Notes under the pieces: generated by a model | What the model was told of the DNA's origin: nothing | Databases searched by the model: none | The model's input: only the letters and a program-made list of their open reading frames with translations | DNA from: CAWIJJ01 sp963836425 | GTDB taxonomy: Bacteria > Acidobacteriota > Terriglobia > Bryobacterales > Bryobacteraceae | Assembly: GCA_963836425.1 (NCBI GenBank) | Contig: CAWIJJ010000007.1 | Coordinates: 124,001-188,000, forward strand | Reading direction: 5' to 3' | DNA length: 64,000 bases | Position numbers and translations under genes: made by a program | Shown here: piece after piece, positions 35,132-43,366 of the stretch | Layout: every line of letters starts with the position of its first letter | Numbering within the stretch: the first letter of the stretch is position 1

Positions 35132-35875
35132 TTACGGAGTCGAATCGACGGTATCCTCGCGCATCATGCGCTCGTACACCGCCCGCGCCGCCCTCTGGGC
35201 TGCCACCTTCTTCGTCCGGCCGTCCGCCTGACCCGTGTGGTCCTTCCCCACCCGCACTTCCACCGTGAACATTTTGGAGTGCTCCGGGCCACGCTCCCGC
35301 ACGATGTTGTAGCGCGGCTGCGGCAGGTGCCTCGCCTGCGCCAGCTCCTGAAGCGCGCTCTTGAAGTTTGCGATCGCCGGCTGAATGTCCGTTCCGGCAT
35401 CCTCGTCAATCGCCAGCGGCGCGTCCAGCACGTGGTCGTTGACGAACGTCCGCGCGGCTTCGAGTCCCCCGTCCAGGTAGATCGCCGCAATCACCGCTTC
35501 CAGCCCGTCCACCAGCAGCGTCTTCTTGGCCCTGCCGCCGCTCATCTCTTCGCTCCGCCCCAGTTCGAGATAAGCTCCCAGGTCCAGCCGCCGCGCCACC
35601 CCGTGCAGATGGGCGGCGCTCACCAGGTGTGCCTTCTGCCGCGAAAGGTCCCCTTCCCGGTGCCCGGGATAACGGAGTACCAACGCCTCGGAAATCAGGA
35701 ATCCGAGAATCGCGTCCCCCAGAAATTCCAGTTGTTCGTTATCGTCGAGCGGATCGCCCGACCCGTTCCGGGTTTCATTCGCCAGCGAACTATGAGTCAA
35801 TGCGCGGCGGAGCAGCTCCGGTTCGCTGAACCGGTGAGCGACCTTGATTTCCAGCGTTGCCAGCTCCGCGCGCAT
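35132..35875 (-). CDS. rnc: Ribonuclease III
   Basis: A 247-residue double-strand-specific endoribonuclease that processes rRNA and mRNA precursors. The signature NEQLEFLGDAILGFLISE (about 46-63) holds the catalytic acidic residues. The second acidic site is in DGLEAVIAAIYLDGG, and the C-terminal dsRNA-binding domain (NFKSALQELAQ ... KKVAAQRAARAVYERMM) is complete. It starts 13 bases after the TPR gene stop, on the same strand. Confidence 0.97.
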   Translation of the reverse strand: MRAELATLEIKVAHRFSEPELLRRALTHSSLANETRNGSGDPLDDNEQLEFLGDAILGFLISEALVLRYPGHREGDLSRQKAHLVSAAHLHGVARRLDLGAYLELGRSEEMSGGRAKKTLLVDGLEAVIAAIYLDGGLEAARTFVNDHVLDAPLAIDEDAGTDIQPAIANFKSALQELAQARHLPQPRYNIVRERGPEHSKMFTVEVRVGKDHTGQADGRTKKVAAQRAARAVYERMMREDTVDSTP

Positions 35876-35888
35876 CTCGCCAGGCCGG

Positions 35889-36716
35889 CTACTTCTTCGC
35901 CTCGGCGGCCGTCTTGATGTTCTGCGCCACCTGCTTGATCGTCGGATGCGTACTTGGATCCGCGATCAGTTTATCCACGATCGCGATCGCTTCCTGGTTG
36001 TTCCCGTTCGACTGGTATGCGGAAGCGAGCCGCACCTGGTACGCCGGCTGCGCATCCATCTCGTTGGCAGTCTTGAACTCGGTGATCGCCTCGTCGTATT
36101 TCTTCCGCGTCAGCGCAACCAGCCCCAGCCCGTTGTGCGCCTCCGCCGTCATGTATTTCTTGATCTCTTCCCACTGCGCATCGGGCAGTTGCGGATTGGG
36201 CTTGGGAGCGGTCTGGAGCAGAGCGATCGTATCGTTCAGCAGCTTGGAAGCGCGCGTCAGCTTCTCTTCCTTATCCAGGTCGTTTTCGCGAGTACGCCCC
36301 GCCAGAATCCCGCCGATCATCAGCATCGTCTGAAAGTTCTTCGGATTGGCTTCGAGAACCCGCTCGCCGTAAATCTGCGCCTTGTCCACGTCGCCCTTCT
36401 GCCGGTACGCTTCCGCTTCCAGGTAGAGCGCCTGTTCCTTGAACGTCGTATCGGCATACGTCGTGAGAAGGGCATCGGCCGCCTTGATGATCGCGTCCGG
36501 CCCCGCCTGCGCCGCGTTGAATAACGCCATCACCGCCTGCGATTCGCCGGCCGATTTGGTGCCGGGCACCAGTTGCTGCTCCGGCGCCTGCTGCTGTCCC
36601 TGCGTCTGACCCTGCGGCGGCTGCTGCCCCTGCTTCTGTTGCCCTTGTTGTTGGGCCATAAGAGCCGGTAGTCCAGCCGCCAATGCCAGGAGGCCGGTGA
36701 CAATCATTCGTTTCAT
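35889..36716 (-). CDS. Exported TPR-repeat protein with Gln/Gly-rich N-terminus
   Basis: A 275-residue protein. The signal peptide ends around LPALMAQQ. A Gln/Gly/Pro low-complexity stretch (about 22-48) follows. The rest forms TPR-like helix pairs (EQALYLEAEAYRQKGDVDKA, AHNGLGLVALTRKKYDEAI, RLASAYQSNGNNQEAIAI). It is probably periplasmic and mediates protein contacts. GGAG lies in front of the ATG. It is followed by rnc and preceded by another exported TPR protein. Confidence 0.82.
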   Translation of the reverse strand: MKRMIVTGLLALAAGLPALMAQQQGQQKQGQQPPQGQTQGQQQAPEQQLVPGTKSAGESQAVMALFNAAQAGPDAIIKAADALLTTYADTTFKEQALYLEAEAYRQKGDVDKAQIYGERVLEANPKNFQTMLMIGGILAGRTRENDLDKEEKLTRASKLLNDTIALLQTAPKPNPQLPDAQWEEIKKYMTAEAHNGLGLVALTRKKYDEAITEFKTANEMDAQPAYQVRLASAYQSNGNNQEAIAIVDKLIADPSTHPTIKQVAQNIKTAAEAKK

Positions 36717-36737
36717 TTAAAGAAAACTCCTTCGCGT

Positions 36738-38204
36738 TTACTGCCGTTTCGAACTCTGCTCGATTCCGATCTGCGCCTGCTTCCGCGCCTCTTCGGAGGC
36801 TCCGTCCACCTGGAGCACACTGCGAAAATGCTTCAATGCCTCTTCATTCTCGCCCGCCGCCAAAGACAGCCGGCCGAGGAATATCAACGTCCACCCCTTG
36901 ATCCACGGCTCCGGCTCCAGCTCCAGAGCCTTGGCCAGCAGCCGCTCCCCGGTTTCCGGATCGTTCTGCCGCACCGCAATCCGTCCAAGTCCATAATAGG
37001 CCGCGGCGTGCACCGGACGTAGGTCCGTTTCCTGCAAAACCGCCAGAAACAGCTTCTTCGCCCCTTCGAAATCGTTGGCGCGATAGAGCTGTTCGGCGTC
37101 GTCTAGCGTCTTCGCGGGTCCAGTCAGCGTCGGTGCGGACGGTTCAGGCACCGGTTTTGCCTGCACTTCGGGTTCCGGATTGAACGTGACCTTCGAAAGC
37201 CGGGCGCTCTCTGTCCGCAGGTCGATGCCGGTCACCATCTCGTGGTAATACAACAACATCGCCTGCTCCTGCTTCTCGTAAAGCTGAAGCTGTTCGGAAA
37301 AATAGGGTGTCAGGATGTACCCCTCGAGCAGCGCCTCGTTCACCGCCTCCGGGTGCTTATCGAGCCGCGCTTCCACCGCTTTCACCAGGCACGCCGTCGT
37401 CAGCAGCAGGATGTCGCTCTTATAAAGCTCCGGCAGAGTGCGGGCGCGCTGGGCGTATTCGAGAAGCCCCTTCTTCCGGTTGAGGACTTCCTGCTCGCGC
37501 GTCGCCAGGCCGTCCAGGAGGTACATCAGGTAGGCGTGCCGCACTTCGAAAACCCGCGGCGTCGGGCTGGGCGTCACCACCACCGTGTATTCGTTCCCGT
37601 AGCTCCGCGACTGCACCTGGTTGGGCGCCGCCAGCAGTTCGAGAAAGACCTGGAAGTGCCGGCCCGTGGCGCCGGACGTCTGCTGCCGCAGGTAGAGGTT
37701 CGACTGCAATACCGCGTCGGTCACCGGCGCGTGGTAGCGCTCCACGTACTGGTCGATGGCCGGCTGCGATCGTTTCCACAGATCGGCGATGTTCGCTTCC
37801 TCGTAAAACTGTGCCAGCAAAGGAGAAAGATCCTTCAGCAGACTCACGTCCGGTGGAATGTCCACGTCCCGCAGCTTGATTTCGAAGTTTGGCGGAGGCC
37901 CCGCCGTCAACCCGAAACTGATGTACTGGCTCAGTTCCGCCGTGTCGTTCGGCCGCCGGTGCCGGGCCACGAATTCCTTGAGCGCGGGTAGCGATGGGAT
38001 ATTCCGCTTGGCCAGTTCCGCCCGGACAGCCTTTCGCAGCGGATGCGTGTTGGGCGAGTCCAGATCGGCGTCGTAGCCGCACATATTGATCGCCGCCATA
38101 ACGGTGAAGAGGGTGGGGCTGGCGTCGAGTTGACCCGTTTGCGCCGGCGCGGGACGCGCCGTCACGGCTATCGCCAGAATGGCTGCAAACACATACCGAT
38201 ACAA
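36738..38204 (-). CDS. Exported TPR-repeat protein
   Basis: A 488-residue protein with a signal peptide ending near RPAPAQTG. The N-terminal 330 residues are an unassigned, probably helical domain. The C-terminal 130 residues carry three TPR units (DDAEQLYRANDFEGAKKLF, AAYYGLGRIAVRQNDPETGE, GRLSLAAGENEEALKHFRSV). The two TPR proteins are 21 bases apart and likely work together in the envelope. The start is divergent from the ECF sigma operon. Confidence 0.8.
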   Translation of the reverse strand: MYRYVFAAILAIAVTARPAPAQTGQLDASPTLFTVMAAINMCGYDADLDSPNTHPLRKAVRAELAKRNIPSLPALKEFVARHRRPNDTAELSQYISFGLTAGPPPNFEIKLRDVDIPPDVSLLKDLSPLLAQFYEEANIADLWKRSQPAIDQYVERYHAPVTDAVLQSNLYLRQQTSGATGRHFQVFLELLAAPNQVQSRSYGNEYTVVVTPSPTPRVFEVRHAYLMYLLDGLATREQEVLNRKKGLLEYAQRARTLPELYKSDILLLTTACLVKAVEARLDKHPEAVNEALLEGYILTPYFSEQLQLYEKQEQAMLLYYHEMVTGIDLRTESARLSKVTFNPEPEVQAKPVPEPSAPTLTGPAKTLDDAEQLYRANDFEGAKKLFLAVLQETDLRPVHAAAYYGLGRIAVRQNDPETGERLLAKALELEPEPWIKGWTLIFLGRLSLAAGENEEALKHFRSVLQVDGASEEARKQAQIGIEQSSKRQ

Positions 38205-38220
38205 GCAGATCCGCCTAACC

Positions 38221-38235
38221 GTAAACCCAGTTTAC
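38221..38235. promoter_or_regulatory. 15-base palindrome between the TPR gene and the ECF operon
   Basis: GTAAAC and GTTTAC flank a central CCA. The site lies 17 bases from the TPR start and 115 bases from the sigma start. Such symmetric sites in divergent regions usually bind a dimeric repressor. No protein can be named. Confidence 0.4.
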
Positions 38236-38349
38236 CCTACTTGGGATGCGCGTGTCCTGAACTGGCCCCGTCCCGCAACCGCCGCCCGGCAAAAATTCCA
38301 CACCCCCTCCGGACCGTATCTTTTCGCCCGCACCGTACAATTACAATGC

Positions 38350-38913
38350 GTGGACCCCAAGTCCCTGGACGATTCCCGCCTCCTCGAGGCCGCCCGGACC
38401 GGCGATGAGAGTTCATTCCTGAATCTCTACGCCCGCTACCGGATCCCGCTGTTTCGTTTTGCCTGGCGTCAGACCGGGTCGGCGCCCACCGCCGAGGACG
38501 TCGTTCAGGAATGCTTTGTCGTCCTCCTGAACGGCGCCGCCTTCGACCGGGACCTCGGGACGCTGCGCGGCTATCTCTTCGGGGTGGCCCGCAACCTGGT
38601 CCGCGCCCGCCTGCGCCTCGCCGGACGCGAGATCGATGAATGCGAGGATGCCGAAGGCACGGCCGATCCCCTCGGCGATCTCATCCTCTCCGAACGCTCC
38701 CAGGCGGTTGCCGCCGCCGTCCAGGCTCTGCCGCCCCTGCAACGGGAAGCCGTTGTGCTTTTCGAGTACGAGCAGCTCTCGCTGGACGAAATCGCCCACG
38801 CCACCGGATCCGAAGCCGGCGCCGTCAAAGCCCGCCTCCACCGGGCCCGGGAGAACTTGCGCCGCCGCCTGGCCCCGCTGTTCGAAGTACCAGCCGAAAG
38901 GAACCCATTATGA
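38350..38913 (+). CDS. ECF-type RNA polymerase sigma factor
   Basis: A 187-residue sigma factor. Region 2 covers RYRIPLFRFAWRQTGSAPTA with EDVVQECFVVLL as core-binding helix, and region 4 covers LPPLQREAVVLFEYEQLSLD with GSEAGAVKARLHRARENLRR as the DNA-reading helix-turn-helix. I use GTG 38350, which matches where homology starts and has TACAAT boxes just upstream (38336-38341, 38342-38347), consistent with a very short leader. It overlaps the next gene by four bases. The neighbours indicate a membrane-signalled regulon. Confidence 0.9.
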   Translation: MDPKSLDDSRLLEAARTGDESSFLNLYARYRIPLFRFAWRQTGSAPTAEDVVQECFVVLLNGAAFDRDLGTLRGYLFGVARNLVRARLRLAGREIDECEDAEGTADPLGDLILSERSQAVAAAVQALPPLQREAVVLFEYEQLSLDEIAHATGSEAGAVKARLHRARENLRRRLAPLFEVPAERNPL

Positions 38914-39251
38914 GCGAACCCGATCCCTTGAACTCCATCCTGCGCGAATGGGAGGCCCCCTCGCCTTCCGCCGGGCTCGACGCGCGCGTCCGCTCCGCCT
39001 TCCACGCCTCGCGCCCGCTCCCCTGGTGGCGGCGTATCCTCTCCGCCCGGATCACCATCCCGGTCCCGGCGTTCGCCGCGCTCCTGCTCCTGATCGGCGT
39101 CTGGTGGTTCGGCAATCGTTCCACCCCCGCCGCCGAACCGGCCCCGCCGCCCCCGTTGCGCGGCTACCTCAGCGAGGTGAACAGCGCTGGTTTTCAACCG
39201 CTGCCGAATGGAGCGATCCGCATCGTCCGCGCCCCCGAGGTGAAAAAATGA
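38910..39251 (+). CDS. Putative anti-sigma factor, single-pass membrane protein
   Basis: A 113-residue protein. The cytoplasmic N-terminus (about 1-42) has LREWEAPSPSAGLDARVRSA, a short helical segment like that seen in compact anti-sigma proteins. One membrane helix (about 50-67, PVPAFAALLLLIGVWWF) and a short proline-rich outer tail follow. It lacks an HxxxCxxC zinc motif, so it is not a ZAS-type. The start overlaps the sigma stop (ATGA) with AAAGGAA upstream, and the end overlaps the following gene. Function is inferred from position and topology. Confidence 0.75.
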   Translation: MSEPDPLNSILREWEAPSPSAGLDARVRSAFHASRPLPWWRRILSARITIPVPAFAALLLLIGVWWFGNRSTPAAEPAPPPPLRGYLSEVNSAGFQPLPNGAIRIVRAPEVKK

Positions 39252-40213
39252 AATTCGCGGTTCTCTTCCTCCTCCCCCTCTTCGCCGCACCACTTTCCTC
39301 GCAGACCGGGGCACTGAAGGTCCGGTTCGCGAGCGGCGCCGCCGTCGAAATCCGGACCCTTTCCACCGGACCCAACCTGCCGCTGTCAACCTCCGGCACC
39401 ACCACTGTGCCCGATGGCCAGGCCTTCCACCGGCTGGTTTTTTCGAACGACCCCGTAGACGGCGTGCCGCTACTCGGCTACGACATCGAAGCCAAGCCCC
39501 TCGGCCAGGCCGCCTATGGGCTGCGCATCAGGCCCATCTCCAATGTCAAGGTAGGCGGCCGCGGCAAGTGGCTCGAGATTCCCACCATCGCCGCCGCCCG
39601 CGACTTCCCGCCCCTCCGCGCCGGCGACTCCGTAGAGGTGGACATCCTGCTCAACCCCGCCACTCGCGAACGGATCTATGATGTCCTGACACTCGCCGCC
39701 ATCGCGCCGCCTGCCCCCGCCCCGCCGGCCGAGCGGTTTTCGCTGAAAAGCCCCCGCGTCTCGCTGGCCGGAAAGACCGTTCGCGAACCCCGCGAAATCT
39801 GGATGACGGGCGCTGCCCTCGGCATCGACTTGCCCGGCAAGGGCCGCTACTATTTCTCGCTCGCGCCTCCCCCGGGGCTGCCCGCTCAGCCCGCCGCCTG
39901 GGTGGACCGAAACACCCTCCGCTTCCACGCCGGCAGCGACCTCGTGGAAATCAGCGCCGAATCGAACATACTTGAAAAATCCGTGTTCGCCACCGTGTGG
40001 GTCTATGCCGAAACAAATGGCCAGACGCGCGAGGAACTGCGCGACCAGATCGAAACCGCCCGCAAAACCTACACCCCGAACCACCCCAAAGTGAGGGCGC
40101 TGGAGGCCGCCTCCCAGGCGTTGAAGGCCCGGGCGCCGATCGCCGCGGATTCCGTCGAGTTCATCTGCGGCGATTCAGTCCAATCTCTCACCAAGGTGAC
40201 AGGTCCCTGGTAA
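39248..40213 (+). CDS. Secreted hypothetical protein of the ECF operon
   Basis: A 321-residue protein with a Sec signal (FAVLFLLPLFAAPLSSQ). The mature part is beta-rich (LKVRFASGAAVEIRTLS, YGLRIRPISNVKVGG), ending in a short charged helix (ELRDQIETARKTY) and a strand. No family is recognised. Its ATG overlaps the stop of the anti-sigma gene, so sigma, anti-sigma and this protein form one translational unit. It might be the signal sensor or an output, as in other ECF trios. Confidence 0.75.
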   Translation: MKFAVLFLLPLFAAPLSSQTGALKVRFASGAAVEIRTLSTGPNLPLSTSGTTTVPDGQAFHRLVFSNDPVDGVPLLGYDIEAKPLGQAAYGLRIRPISNVKVGGRGKWLEIPTIAAARDFPPLRAGDSVEVDILLNPATRERIYDVLTLAAIAPPAPAPPAERFSLKSPRVSLAGKTVREPREIWMTGAALGIDLPGKGRYYFSLAPPPGLPAQPAAWVDRNTLRFHAGSDLVEISAESNILEKSVFATVWVYAETNGQTREELRDQIETARKTYTPNHPKVRALEAASQALKARAPIAADSVEFICGDSVQSLTKVTGPW

Positions 40214-40232
40214 TTGCCTCCGCCACCTGCGC

Positions 40233-40238
40233 CATAAT
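40233..40238 (+). promoter_or_regulatory. -10 box placed for a leaderless transcript of the PCP_red-like gene
   Basis: CATAAT, then CGATCC, then ATG. The six-base spacing would start the mRNA at the start codon. No ribosome binding site is visible. Confidence 0.4.
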
Positions 40239-40244
40239 CGATCC

Positions 40245-40505
40245 ATGAACTGGAACGATGCTGCCGAAGATCTCCTCAACCAGGTGCTGGCCCAAACCCC
40301 CAGGCCCGTCCGCGATGCCACGGAAGCCCAGCTCCGCGGTCTCGCCGAGGCCCTCGCCGAAGAGGAAGGCAAGAACCGCGTGGGCGTCGAAACCGTCATT
40401 CGCGCCTGGGTCCAGTCCACCCCCGAGACCGTCCGCCCCGACCTTCCCCGGCAGATGGAACGGTTCGGTCTCGACCCCGGCGAATACCGCCACCTCATTG
40501 AATAG
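40245..40505 (+). CDS. Small PCP_red-like domain protein
   Basis: An 86-residue acidic helical protein. The pattern W-x(2)-A-x(2)-L, then TPRPVRDATEAQLRGLAEAL and NRVGVETVIRAWVQ, resembles the PCP_red domain that ends light-independent protochlorophyllide reductase subunit B and also occurs alone in non-photosynthetic bacteria. The second half (QMERFGLDPGEYRHLIE) is a further short helix. The stand-alone role is unknown. No chlorophyll genes are near. Confidence 0.78.
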   Translation: MNWNDAAEDLLNQVLAQTPRPVRDATEAQLRGLAEALAEEEGKNRVGVETVIRAWVQSTPETVRPDLPRQMERFGLDPGEYRHLIE

Positions 40506-40570
40506 AAGAAACTTGTGGTCGCCCTCACAACTTCTCGCGGCTGACTTCTGTACACTTGGAAGACGTTCTT

Positions 40571-41734
40571 ATGCGTCCTCTTCAAGAACAGAACCGCGCC
40601 CTGTTGGAGGCGCGGAGCCAGACGGATTCACTCTTCGAATTGGTGCGGACCGAGTCGCTCTACGAACGCCCCATCCCGGAACGCCACCGCATCGCCTTCT
40701 ACATCGGACACCTCGAGGCCTTCGACTGGAACCTGCTCTCCCGGCCGCTGAACCTCTCCGCGTTCGACGCCGCGGCCGATCGCCTCTTCGCTTTCGGCAT
40801 CGATCCTCCGCCCGGCCAGTTGCCCTGCGACAAGATCTCCGACTGGCCCGCACTCGCCGAAATCCGCCAGTACGTCCGCCGCGTTCGCGAGTGCCTCGAC
40901 CCGCTGCTCGAAAACGCCCCCGAAGAACTGCTCCACGTCGCCGTCGAACACCGCCTGATGCACGCCGAAACCCTGGCCTACATCATCCACCAGTTGCCTT
41001 ACGACGCCAAGCTCGCGCCGTCCGTGCCCGAGCCCTCTGCCGTCGCTTCCCCCTCCCGCACATCCCCTTGGATTGACATCCCCGCCGGCGCAGCCCGCCT
41101 CGGCCGCACCCCCGGTGAAGGCTTCGGCTGGGACAACGAGTTCCAGGCCCACACCGTCGAGGTTCCCGCCTTCCGCATCGCCCGCCACAAGGTTACCAAC
41201 GGCAATTACCTCGACTTCGTCCGCGAAGGCGCCGCTCCGCCCTTCTTCTGGGTCGAGCGCGACGGCCGCTGGTTCTACCGCGGCATGTTCCGCGAGCTTC
41301 CGCTTCCCCTCGATGCGCCCGTCTATGTCACCCTCCGCGAAGCCCAGGCCTACGCCCGCGCGCACGGCGCAGTCCTCCCCACCGAGCCGCAGTTTCATCG
41401 CGCCGCCTGCGGAGCGCCCGTCTCCGCCAACCTCGATTTCCGCGCCTGGGATCCCGTTTCCGTTTACGCCGACGACGCAGCAGCCGGAACCGCGCCGTGC
41501 CAGTTGGTCGGCAACGGCTGGGAATGGACCTCGACTCCCTTTGCCCCGTTCCCGGGCTTCCGCCCCTTCCCGTTTTATCCCAATTACTCCGAGCCCTTCT
41601 TCGACGGCCAGCACTTTGTCCTCAAGGGCGCTTCGCCCCGCACCGCCGCCTGTTTCCTGCGTCCCTCCTTCCGCAACTGGTTCCGCCCCGAATATCCGTA
41701 TATCTACTCCACTTTCCGGCTGGTGACAGACTGA
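40571..41734 (+). CDS. egtB: Ergothioneine biosynthesis protein EgtB (sulfoxide synthase)
   Basis: A 387-residue non-haem iron enzyme. The N-terminal DinB-like domain holds the iron ligands: H in FYIGHLEAFDW (about 50) and HxxxHxE in HRLMHAETLAY (about 128). The C-terminal FGE-sulfatase domain has the family strings WDNEFQAHTVEVPAF, YVTLREAQAYARAHGAVLPT and GNGWEWTSTPF. EgtB joins hercynine to a thiol donor. The ATG at 40571 has GGAAG eight bases upstream. It overlaps egtD by one base. The related acidobacterial enzyme of Chloracidobacterium uses cysteine rather than gamma-glutamylcysteine; whether this one does is not shown by the sequence I can read. Confidence 0.93.
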   Translation: MRPLQEQNRALLEARSQTDSLFELVRTESLYERPIPERHRIAFYIGHLEAFDWNLLSRPLNLSAFDAAADRLFAFGIDPPPGQLPCDKISDWPALAEIRQYVRRVRECLDPLLENAPEELLHVAVEHRLMHAETLAYIIHQLPYDAKLAPSVPEPSAVASPSRTSPWIDIPAGAARLGRTPGEGFGWDNEFQAHTVEVPAFRIARHKVTNGNYLDFVREGAAPPFFWVERDGRWFYRGMFRELPLPLDAPVYVTLREAQAYARAHGAVLPTEPQFHRAACGAPVSANLDFRAWDPVSVYADDAAAGTAPCQLVGNGWEWTSTPFAPFPGFRPFPFYPNYSEPFFDGQHFVLKGASPRTAACFLRPSFRNWFRPEYPYIYSTFRLVTD

Positions 41735-42684
41735 TGTACGCGCAGGCCTTCGACAACCAGTTTGCGCGCGAGGTGCGCTCCGGCCTCACCCGCGACGGAC
41801 AAAAGACTTTGCCCTGCCGCTGGTTCTACGACGACGTCGGCTCCGCCCTCTTCGAAACCATCACCCGGCTTCCCGAGTACGGCCTCACCCGTGCCGATGC
41901 CCGCATCCTGCAAACTCATGCGGCCGACATAGTGAACTCGCTCCCCGGTACCCTCCTGGTCGCCGAGCTCGGCAGTGGCAGCGGCGCTAAAACCCGTCCT
42001 GTCCTTGAAGCCATCCGCCAGCGGCAGGTTGCCGTCTATTACCCCATCGACGTCTCCGCCGCGGCCCTCCAGCAGTGCGAAAATGAACTCGCCTCTGTTG
42101 CCGCCGTGGTGCCCCTCGAAGCCGGATACCTCGAGGGCCTCCGCCGCGTCGTCGAACAGCGCGCCCCGGGCCAGCGCCTCCTGCTCCTCTTTCTGGGCAG
42201 CACCATCGGCAACTTCGAGCCCGAAGCCGCCGTCGATTTCCTCCTCGCCGTCCGCATCTGCCTAGAACCCGGCGACGCCCTCCTGCTCGGCACCGACCTC
42301 GTCAAGCCCGTGGACCAGTTGCTCCTCGCCTACGACGATCCAGCCGGTGTCACCGCCGCCTTCAACCGCAACCTGCTCGCCCGCGTCAACCGCGAACTCG
42401 GCGCCGACTTCAACCTCCGCCGCTTCGAACACCTCGTCCGCTACAACGCCGAGGCCCAGCGCATCGAAATGCACCTGCGCTCGCTCGAATACCAGCTGGT
42501 GCGCATCCCTGCCGCCGATTTGATTGTGGATTTTGTTCCCGATGAAACCATCTGCACCGAGGCCTGCCACAAGTTCCGCCCGGACCAGGTCTGTGTGGCC
42601 GCCCGCATCGCCGGATTCCGCGTGGCCGCGCAGTGGGCCGACGTGGATTGGCCCTTCGCCGAATCCCTGCTGATCGCTATTTAG
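41734..42684 (+). CDS. egtD: L-histidine N(alpha)-methyltransferase EgtD
   Basis: A 316-residue SAM-dependent enzyme that makes hercynine from histidine, the first step of ergothioneine synthesis. The SAM motif is LVAELGSGSGAKTRPVL, followed by PIDVSAAAL, and LFLGSTIGNF with the family Asn-Phe. The C-terminal histidine-binding region includes EYQLVRIPAADLIVDFV. Its ATG shares the last base of the egtB stop (TGATG). No egtA or egtC is adjacent; a C-S lyase (EgtE) should be elsewhere. Confidence 0.95.
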   Translation: MYAQAFDNQFAREVRSGLTRDGQKTLPCRWFYDDVGSALFETITRLPEYGLTRADARILQTHAADIVNSLPGTLLVAELGSGSGAKTRPVLEAIRQRQVAVYYPIDVSAAALQQCENELASVAAVVPLEAGYLEGLRRVVEQRAPGQRLLLLFLGSTIGNFEPEAAVDFLLAVRICLEPGDALLLGTDLVKPVDQLLLAYDDPAGVTAAFNRNLLARVNRELGADFNLRRFEHLVRYNAEAQRIEMHLRSLEYQLVRIPAADLIVDFVPDETICTEACHKFRPDQVCVAARIAGFRVAAQWADVDWPFAESLLIAI

Positions 42685-42687
42685 CGG

Positions 42688-42987
42688 CTAAAGATCGATG
42701 TCGCGCGTCGGCGGCTTCTGGTCCGGGTTTTCCTTCGCCTGCTTGAACAGCTCATCGAACTTCTTCTCGAGCACCTTGCCGTGCGACTTCTCGGCCTCGA
42801 AGCTCTTCTGAAACAGCTGCTCCCGCCGCGCGCCTTCGCCCTTCAGCTTGGCCACTTCGGCCGCCAGATCGTCGATCGCACGAGGCTTCTCCGGTACTTT
42901 GTGCGCAATCACCGCCCGCGTCTCCGGATCGATCTTCAGTTCCGCCTGGCAGCACGGGCACGACACTTCAATCAGAACTTGGGCCAT
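42688..42987 (-). CDS. Zinc-ribbon-like small protein
   Basis: A 99-residue protein. CPCC at about 10-13 with upstream VLIEVSC suggests a partial zinc knuckle; no second CxxC is visible, so a dimer or an incomplete ribbon is possible. The remainder is a charged coiled coil (LAAEVAKLKGEGARREQLFQ ... KKFDELFKQAKE). The function is unknown. It converges on egtD with a 3-base gap. TAGGAT lies six bases before the ATG. Confidence 0.7.
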   Translation of the reverse strand: MAQVLIEVSCPCCQAELKIDPETRAVIAHKVPEKPRAIDDLAAEVAKLKGEGARREQLFQKSFEAEKSHGKVLEKKFDELFKQAKENPDQKPPTRDIDL

Positions 42988-43016
42988 CTCCCTATCCTAC
43001 TCGAAACTGTTCAGGC

Positions 43017-43168
43017 GGGCCTGTGAGTTGCCACAGGCCCCCGGAAAGAAACGATCGTGCAGGGTTGTCGGGGATAGCTAGAAGGTTTTTATGCGAGGTG
43101 ACTGGTTAGGTGGGACCAAATAGCGTGGGTCAATCGTTTCTTCGAGGGCCCGTGAATTCTTAGTCACG
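43017..43168. other. Structured intergenic segment, candidate non-coding RNA or cis element
   Basis: The 379 bases between the zinc-ribbon gene and the SDR gene hold no convincing coding frame and are less GC-rich than the flanks. Within them: a perfect 9-base stem GGGCCTGTG (43017-43025) with CACAGGCCC (43032-43040); a 10-base inverted repeat AAGAAACGAT (43046-43055) with ATCGTTTCTT (43133-43142); and a short stem CGTGA (43151-43155) with TCACG (43164-43168) followed by a T-rich run. Strand and function are not known. Confidence 0.4.
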
Positions 43169-43277
43169 CTTCTTCTAAAGCAATCCCCTTACCAAAGTGG
43201 AACAAGCCTGATATCAGCGTGTTCTACAACGGAAATGGTTCGTGTGTATGCAAAATTGGCACCTGCGTGTCAACCTT

Positions 43278-43306
43278 TTGTTCCAATTAGCCACGTCCCG
43301 TACACT
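43278..43306 (+). promoter_or_regulatory. Weak candidate promoter for the SDR gene
   Basis: TTGTTC at 43278-43283 and TACACT at 43301-43306 with 17 bases between. The SDR ribosome binding site AAGGAG lies at 43355-43360. Confidence 0.3.
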
Positions 43307-43366
43307 CCGCCGCAGGTGCAGCCAGGAAGAGTTCCGCGTAGCATAATCGTCTGGAAGGAGCAGGCA

